64,000 nucleotides of DNA from Sphingobium baderi (lineage in GTDB: Bacteria > Pseudomonadota > Alphaproteobacteria > Sphingomonadales > Sphingomonadaceae). The notes under the pieces are model-generated. The model worked only from the letters and a program-made list of their open reading frames with translations, was not told the DNA's origin and did not search any database. A program made the position numbers and the translations under genes. The stretch spans positions 62,001-126,000 of the forward strand of contig NZ_CP013265.1 of the NCBI RefSeq assembly GCF_001456115.1, given 5' to 3'. Shown here in pieces: positions 58,795 through 64,000 of this stretch (position 1 is the first letter of the stretch; every line of letters begins with the position of its first letter).

Positions 58795-59836
58795 GTTCGC
58801 ACGCAGACCAGCCGAGGATCGGCGCGCCTTTATCGATGAAGCGGCGGCGCGGCGGGATCTGACGCCGATCATCATCGAGAAGGATTTCTGGGTCTGCTGG
58901 ACGCTACGCCGCCTCGTCATGTGTCCCGACCTCGCCGGTCACATGACCTTCAAGGGCGGGACCTCGCTGTCGAAAGCCTATGGGATCATCGCGCGCTTCT
59001 CCGAAGATATCGACCTCACCATCAGCCGCGCGGCGCCGCTGCTCAGCGAAGTCGCCTCGCCGATGGACAGCGACATTACCGGCAAGGAGCGCGAGCGCCG
59101 GACCAAGGCGCTCAAGGCGGCGGCACAGGCTTATGTCGCCACGGTCGCCATGCCGATCCTGGCGCGCGAAATCGAAGTCGCTCTCGGCACGGCCGAGGGC
59201 TGGAGCCTGGCGCTCGATCCCGACGACAAGGACCAGCAGACGCTGCTCTTCGTCTATCCGCGCACCTCGGGTTACGGGCTCGCCTATGGCGAGAATTACG
59301 GTGGCGCGGATGAAAGCGGTTACATCAAGCCGCGCATCAAGCTGGAATTTGGCGCCCGCGGCGACACGGAACCGTTCGCGCTTCGACCGATCTTGCCCTA
59401 TCTGGCCGAAGACTTTCCCGAGGAACTGCCGGATCCGGTGACCGAGGTGCCGACGCTGGCCGTTGCGCGGACCTTCTGGGAAAAGGTCACGATCCTTCAT
59501 GCGCTCCATCATAACGGCAAGCTGCGCGAGGGCATGTCGCGCCATTATTATGACGTGCTGATGCTCGACCAGGCGGGCATCACGAACGAGGCGATGGGGC
59601 GGATCGATCTGCTCGAGCAGGTCGTGCACAACAAGAGCCTGATGTTCGCGGACAGGTCGGCCTCCTATGACACCGCCGTGGTTGGAACGCTGCGCCTGTC
59701 GCCCGATGGCGCGACTTGGGAGAAGCTTGAGCGGGACTATGGCGCGATGTCGGAGATGTTCATGGCCGCGCCGCCGAAATTCGAGGCGTTGATGAAGGGT
59801 CTGGCGGCGATCGAGGGGACGATCAACGGGCGTTGA
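58787..59836 (+). CDS. AbiEii/AbiGii-family nucleotidyltransferase toxin
   Basis: A 349-residue nucleotidyltransferase: IIIEKDFWVCWTLRRL, then FKGGTSLSKAYGIIARFSED with GG-S and D-x-D (SEDIDLT; residues about 57-76), the AbiEii signature, and a downstream RIKLEFGARGDTEPF segment holding the third acidic position region. These toxins transfer nucleotides to tRNA or other targets and protect against phage or stabilise plasmids. Partner of the AbiEi gene upstream. Confidence 0.9.
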   Translation: MDEFARRPAEDRRAFIDEAAARRDLTPIIIEKDFWVCWTLRRLVMCPDLAGHMTFKGGTSLSKAYGIIARFSEDIDLTISRAAPLLSEVASPMDSDITGKERERRTKALKAAAQAYVATVAMPILAREIEVALGTAEGWSLALDPDDKDQQTLLFVYPRTSGYGLAYGENYGGADESGYIKPRIKLEFGARGDTEPFALRPILPYLAEDFPEELPDPVTEVPTLAVARTFWEKVTILHALHHNGKLREGMSRHYYDVLMLDQAGITNEAMGRIDLLEQVVHNKSLMFADRSASYDTAVVGTLRLSPDGATWEKLERDYGAMSEMFMAAPPKFEALMKGLAAIEGTINGR

Positions 59837-60099
59837 TGCCGGAGACCGCGAATGAGCAAGTAATCTAAGTATTTGAAATAGAACGATAAAAGACTGATAA
59901 TATATCTTATGTTAAATCAGTGCCAGCATCGCACAAGCGAGTGGCGGCTCACGCACCGAAGTCTGGCGTCAAAAGCCGAAGGCGCACCGAAAAGCTGCTC
60001 GGGCTGCCGAAACCCGACAGGTTGGCAACCAGCTGGGTTTCGTGCCTGCACAAAGATGGGCTAAATGCGGGACCAATGGAATCGAGCGAGGGAACTTGC

Positions 60100-60303
60100 A
60101 TGATCACCGCCAAGCACATCCCTTGGGAGCCGATCGGCACTTTGCCGGAAGACCGGAAAGACGGCCGTCGCTTGCTGCTCTGGGAGGTTGACCTCCCTGT
60201 GATCGGGCGATGGGATAGCGACCGTGAGGGCTGGGAAAATCCCGAAAGCATGCATATCCTGGAAGAAGTCATCTACTGGGCCGACATCACCCCACCCGTG
60301 TGA
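60100..60303 (+). CDS. Small protein resembling the 'PIxTxPxDG' family
   Basis: A 67-residue product, MITAKHIPWEPIGTLPEDRK then DGRRLLLWEVDLPVIGRWDS. The W-PI-T-P-DG-xLLLW-PVxGRW pattern is that of short phage/plasmid proteins of unknown function. ATG at 60100 follows GAGGGAAC. An in-frame extension back to 59920 is possible but less protein-like. Confidence 0.5.
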   Translation: MITAKHIPWEPIGTLPEDRKDGRRLLLWEVDLPVIGRWDSDREGWENPESMHILEEVIYWADITPPV

Positions 60304-60634
60304 TGAGTGGATAGGAAGGGGTTACTTATCGGTATCCGCAGTTCGACTGATTCAATAGTGCGCCAGCGTCCGGCCGATGCCGATCCGTCTGAACGGCGGC
60401 TTGGTCTTAAAGATATCGATGAGATCGAAAGCGCCGAGCGCGAAAGCCGCGATGTCGTTGCCGGCCTTCAGGACGATGAGCTCGCCGGCATTGTGTCTCT
60501 TCGCGATCATGCTGTTGTTGGGATGAGAGGTGCTGTCTCCCGCGGCGGCTCCGCTTCGAGCCAAGAGAAAATCTGGCTAAGATCGTGGTCCGTTTAGGCA
60601 GCGATCGTCACCATCGGTGGTGCCTCTCCCTTGG
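60304..60634. other. Gap without a convincing gene
   Basis: A minus-strand frame ending at 60352 (MIAKRHNAGELIVLKAGND then IAAFALGAFDLIDIF) looks somewhat protein-like but is short, lacks a ribosome site and has no family; it may be a gene remnant. Nothing else seen. Confidence 0.3.
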
Positions 60635-62407
60635 TCATGGCGCGGCCCCGCCCGCGGGATCTGCTGGAAGCGGGATCACATTGGCCTCGCCGAACAAAGC
60701 TGTCACCTTCGCCATCGCGAGCTCGCTTAGAATCTGGGTGAACAACAGCGCCAATCGGCGCTTCGGTCTGGAGCACGCGACGTAGAACAGGTTGCGATTG
60801 CTCTCGAAGGATTCGACCTTGTCTGCCGGGGGGCCTGGGTCGAGCCGTTCCAGCATCTGCGCGAAATTATACTTGTTCCAGCCACGGCCGACGATGACGA
60901 GCACGTTCTCGAACTCCGCACCCTTCACGCCGTGCTTGGTGGCGAAGGGCGTGTGACCATCGATGAACGCATCCACCGCCATCAGCTCGGTGTAGGCGAC
61001 GTCCCGTAGCCTTCGCAGCTGGGCGATCCTCCGAGACTCGCCTTCGACCGGTTCGGGTCCGGCGTCGGCCAAGCGTTGCTCGCGGTCCAGCACCGCCTCG
61101 GGCAGATGCATGTGAGCCTGGCCTTTGATGAGGTCGATGACGGCGCCGATCGTGCCGGTCGCTCGCAATTGGATAAGCTGTTCGAGAGACTGCGTCCATG
61201 CGACCTTGTCGTGATGCCGACGGATGCACGGCCTGCCGGCGCCTAGGCTCTCAAACATCTCGCCATAGCGCTTCGCCTGAAAGGCCGCGCATGCTGGCTC
61301 GAGCTGGTCGGCCAGAAATTTGATGTGGGGGTCTTCTTTCTTGAGCCAGGCATCGTTGAACTGGCCATAAATGCTCTGGATGGTCGGATAGCCCTGTTCC
61401 TTCGCCAGCACGCTGTGGCTGAGCATCAGGATCTTGGTGCGTTCGACGGCAAAGTCCCAGCCCTCATCCGACAATCGCTGCTTCAGGTGATCGAGATAGG
61501 CGCGTGCCGCCTCGGGGCTCGTGTCGCCAGTCCAGTGACCACCGCCCTGGCCCGTTCGGCGCTGGCCCGGCCATGCATTCGTGTGAAAGATTCGAGCCTC
61601 ACCCGGCGCATCCGGGTCGCTGGGGATCTGTTCGAGATCGGGTCGCATGCGATTGAGCACCGCGACGATGGGTTCGGCGGATCGGAAATTGGCGTTTTTG
61701 TCGATCACCTCGAGTGCTGCGTGCTCGACCGCACCGCATCCCTCACCGTAGATCTTCTGCCAATGGTCGCCGAACAGGCCAATGATAGGCCCCGTACCCG
61801 TACCTAGGAAATGCTGCTTTAGAGCCTCTACGAAGCCCGCATCGGTGTCCTGATATTCGTCAATCAGCAGCACGGGATAGCGCTTCGCTAGCACTAAGCG
61901 AAACTTGGGCCGTGCCAGCAGCTCCGTCATCAGCGTCAGCACGTCTTCGTGCTTCAATGACACCTCGTCTGGCGTCACCCGGGGATAGCCGAGGTCGTAA
62001 TTGACCTTCCTCGCGCCTAGCCCCCCCACCCCGGCATCGGCGAGACGTTCTCCCCATCCCGGCAAGTCAGGCACGATCGCGCGGAGCTGGGGCTGAAAGT
62101 CCTGCAATACTGACCAACAAAATCCGTGAATGGTCTCCGGCCGAACCGCCGGGTGGGCCTGAACGCGCGCGATAATCTCATCCTTCGCCACGTTCGTGAA
62201 CGTGATGCAACCAATCTGTTGGCGCTTACGCACAAGTTCCGTACCGCGAAGTTCGATCAGGCGGCGCAGCGCCTTTTCTAGGGAATATGTCTTGCCTGCG
62301 CCCGCGCCTGCCTCGAGCCGGAAGCTTTGTCCGGCATCGAAGCACGCATAGACACGCTCAAGTGCAAGGCGGCCGGCCGCGTCGGCGGCGGTCTCTTCGT
62401 CAGCCAT
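60635..62407 (-). CDS. UvrD/Rep-like helicase (GajB-like partner of OLD nuclease)
   Basis: About 590 residues from ATG 62407, which overlaps the OLD gene stop by eight bases; an in-frame start at 62434 is possible. Superfamily 1 motifs: Walker A RLEAGAGAGKTYSLEKAL, GCITFTNVAKDEI, VLLIDEYQDTD (Walker B), GDHWQKIYG, and C-terminal HGVKGAEFENVLVIVGRGW and NLFYVACSRPKRRLALL. In Gabija systems GajB senses nucleic acid ends and hydrolyses nucleotides, activating the GajA nuclease. Gene order OLD-helicase on one strand fits. Confidence 0.85.
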   Translation of the reverse strand: MADEETAADAAGRLALERVYACFDAGQSFRLEAGAGAGKTYSLEKALRRLIELRGTELVRKRQQIGCITFTNVAKDEIIARVQAHPAVRPETIHGFCWSVLQDFQPQLRAIVPDLPGWGERLADAGVGGLGARKVNYDLGYPRVTPDEVSLKHEDVLTLMTELLARPKFRLVLAKRYPVLLIDEYQDTDAGFVEALKQHFLGTGTGPIIGLFGDHWQKIYGEGCGAVEHAALEVIDKNANFRSAEPIVAVLNRMRPDLEQIPSDPDAPGEARIFHTNAWPGQRRTGQGGGHWTGDTSPEAARAYLDHLKQRLSDEGWDFAVERTKILMLSHSVLAKEQGYPTIQSIYGQFNDAWLKKEDPHIKFLADQLEPACAAFQAKRYGEMFESLGAGRPCIRRHHDKVAWTQSLEQLIQLRATGTIGAVIDLIKGQAHMHLPEAVLDREQRLADAGPEPVEGESRRIAQLRRLRDVAYTELMAVDAFIDGHTPFATKHGVKGAEFENVLVIVGRGWNKYNFAQMLERLDPGPPADKVESFESNRNLFYVACSRPKRRLALLFTQILSELAMAKVTALFGEANVIPLPADPAGGAAP

Positions 62408-64000
62408 CGACCTGGGCCCCATCAGCCGCGTCAATCACTTCGGCGACCAACTCGGCGGCGATCGCGTCTGGCCCGAGGGTCGGCGCTGGATTGCCTTGGG
62501 CAAGCCACCGCAACCCTTCGCCGATGTAGCGCGGCGTCCGCCACTCGGTGTTTACGATCGCATGTTCAAGCGCAAAGCTGGACTTTTTCTGTTCGGCCGC
62601 ATGCTCATAGGCGAGCGTCGCCTGGTCGCCCTCGCCGAGATCGAAGAGTTCTGGATTGGCGAGGATGAAGGCATCCTCAAAGCTGCGAGCACATGGACCG
62701 CCATCCTGCTCGGGGATCTGATAGGCGAGCCGTCGTCCGCCGTCGGTCTTCTCCTCGGTCGACTTGTCGAGCAGCTGGGCTGGGCTCACGTCGGGCTCGT
62801 ACCAGCTTTTGATACAGGCATTGCTGGTGAATGTGCCCTCGGCCACACGAACCGCCACGCGCTTGTTCTTGGCCCCGGGCGCAACGGAATCGATATCGGT
62901 GATGATCAGCGTGCGCAACTCGAGGAACGCCAGCAGGCCGAAGAAGCGATGGGCGTAGGCGCCGCCGACCTCCATGACAGTGAGGTACTGACTGCTTAGT
63001 TGCGGCTCGCCTTGCGCGGCAGCGTCGGTCTTGCGGATCATCGCCGGAAGGAGAAGGCGTTCAGCGGTTCCTTCGATCAGCACCGCCTTGTCCGCAAAGA
63101 AAAGGTCGCAGCGGGATAGCGTGAGATATTGATGAAGAAAATTGCGATCCTCTTCCGGCGCGCCGCCCATACCCTGCCGGAGATCCTTCACAACTGAGCG
63201 CCGGAGGCCCGGGCCGTCGGTAACCGACAGAAAATAGCGGAGGCTCTCGAAGCGGGCTTCGTTCGCCATGTGGGGCGAGTGGGTGGTGACGACGAACTGG
63301 ACCGGCCACGGACGGTCGGCGTTCAATTGGGCGACGAACGCGTTGGCGATGTACTCCAGCTGGCGTATGAACACCTCCTGCATCTGGGGATGCAGATGCG
63401 CCTCGGGCTCCTCGATAAAGATTAGATGCACGCCGGCCGCTGTTGGCGTTCCCTGGAACTCGCGGAAGAAGCGCAGGAGCTGTAGTAGCATGTAAACGAG
63501 GTTGCGCGCGCCGAGGCCATTGTAGGTTTCGGGCAGGGTTACGCCGTTCACGCCCCGGTAGCGCAGGCGCGTGTGGTTGCTGAGCAGCTTGTCGACGTCG
63601 AAGCTGGTCTCTGTCACCAATCCCGGGTCTACAAGGCCAGGATATCCAAACAGGTCGAACGTGGGCAGCAGTGAGGTCAGCTTGGCGTTAAAACCGATAT
63701 GCAGATCGCCCTGGATCTGATCGACCGCCTCCTTGAGCTGCTCGGCGGTGCTGCGTCGCGTTGGATCCAGTTCGTCCGTCAATGCCGATTGGAAGAGCAC
63801 CTCGACCACCTTGCCGAGCACGTCGCGCTCGCGGAATGTATCGTCATCCAGCCCGCGCTGGGCATTGATGAAGCCGCCGCCGACGAGCGCGGACAGGATC
63901 TTTGGTTCCAGTGTCTTCCGGTTGGTCGGGTCGTTCGGATCGACCGCTTCCAGCGATCCGGCATAGGCCGAGGCAATGCGATTTCCGAGTTCGCGGTAGA
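62400..64000 (-). CDS. OLD-family ATPase/toprim nuclease (GajA-like), 5' end outside window
   Basis: The frame is open to the right edge (the last visible codons read YRELGNRIASAYAGSLEAVD), so the N-terminal ATP-binding part with Walker A is missing. Visible: ABC-type signature region NGLGARNLVYMLLQLLRFF, Walker B HLIFIEEPEAHLHPQMQEVF, switch VVTTHSPHMANEARF, then a toprim domain with VLIEGTAERLLLPAM and IITDIDSVAPGAKN. That is a class 2 OLD nuclease, which pairs with a UvrD-like helicase as in Gabija. At least 533 residues visible, close to the size of GajA. Confidence 0.88.
   Translation of the reverse strand, partial: YRELGNRIASAYAGSLEAVDPNDPTNRKTLEPKILSALVGGGFINAQRGLDDDTFRERDVLGKVVEVLFQSALTDELDPTRRSTAEQLKEAVDQIQGDLHIGFNAKLTSLLPTFDLFGYPGLVDPGLVTETSFDVDKLLSNHTRLRYRGVNGVTLPETYNGLGARNLVYMLLQLLRFFREFQGTPTAAGVHLIFIEEPEAHLHPQMQEVFIRQLEYIANAFVAQLNADRPWPVQFVVTTHSPHMANEARFESLRYFLSVTDGPGLRRSVVKDLRQGMGGAPEEDRNFLHQYLTLSRCDLFFADKAVLIEGTAERLLLPAMIRKTDAAAQGEPQLSSQYLTVMEVGGAYAHRFFGLLAFLELRTLIITDIDSVAPGAKNKRVAVRVAEGTFTSNACIKSWYEPDVSPAQLLDKSTEEKTDGGRRLAYQIPEQDGGPCARSFEDAFILANPELFDLGEGDQATLAYEHAAEQKKSSFALEHAIVNTEWRTPRYIGEGLRWLAQGNPAPTLGPDAIAAELVAEVIDAADGAQVDG

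Noticed and set aside
60307..60597. 96-codon plus-strand frame and a 70-codon minus-strand frame
   Set aside because: Neither has a ribosome site or recognisable family; at most a gene remnant.
1..64000. CRISPR arrays, tRNA and rRNA genes
   Set aside because: No regularly spaced repeat series other than the 22-bp iterons, which lack unique spacers, and no cloverleaf or rRNA signature was noticed.

Overview
The window looks like part of a large, mosaic, GC-rich conjugative plasmid (or a plasmid-derived integrated island) from an alphaproteobacterium, most likely a sphingomonad (Sphingobium/Novosphingobium type). This rests on the combination of a MobF TraI with an F-type TraD, a Rep_3-type initiator with tandem 22-bp iterons next to parA and parB, and a long backbone module (strawberry-notch helicase/methylase, ParB-like protein, ArdC, DUF2493, SSB, DUF3768, ParA/ParB, MobC/relaxase) typical of alphaproteobacterial plasmids. 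No rRNA, tRNA or CRISPR array was seen. Assignments come from reading motifs; no database search was run.

Layout. (1) 1-8.65 kb: distal end of a conjugation locus: TraD C-terminus, the TraI relaxase-helicase, a small thermonuclease, then a tightly packed set of small membrane, secreted and Cys-rich proteins ending with a sigma-region-4-like protein that has a membrane tail. (2) 8.7-12.3 kb: a small ParA/partner partition cassette with a repeat-rich upstream region, then accessory genes (HEPN-like, 2H phosphoesterase, nuclease-like). (3) 12.4-28.1 kb: a recombination hot spot. Three related RHE_PE00001/DUF1612-type helix-turn-helix proteins each lie divergent to a recombinase: an intact tyrosine recombinase, a truncated tyrosine recombinase, and a tniA-tniB-tniQ transposition operon. 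Each gap holds its own palindrome. A Tn3-family transposon (36-bp inverted repeats, tnpA, tnpR) lies between the first two pairs and abuts the truncated recombinase. An Xre/RES toxin-antitoxin pair follows. (4) 28.1-33.1 kb: replication and partition core (repA, parA, parB, palindromic parS candidates, iterons). (5) 32.7-58 kb: a mostly plus-strand backbone of DNA-processing and anti-restriction-like genes, several with a purine-rich, hairpin-rich leader. It is interrupted by a three-recombinase (RIT) element inserted exactly in the metalloprotease motif of ardC, and by an arsenic operon (arsR, two arsC types, acr3, arsN-like, arsH). It ends with a third parA, a parB-like gene and a second relaxase of another family (MobC plus a HxDxxHxHxH relaxase). 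(6) 58-64 kb: a defence block: AbiEi/AbiEii, then a UvrD-like helicase and an OLD-family nuclease (Gabija-like) that runs off the right edge.

How it works together: repA/iterons and parAB keep the replicon; the left-end tra genes and possibly the second relaxase move it; the plus-strand backbone looks like genes needed on entry into a new host (ssDNA binding, priming, anti-restriction); the toxin-antitoxin and defence genes stabilise and protect it; arsenic resistance is the obvious cargo. Most unusual: (a) the regulator/recombinase pairing repeated three times, (b) the recurrent structured leaders before backbone genes, and (c) the RIT element with perfect 30-bp ends inside ardC.
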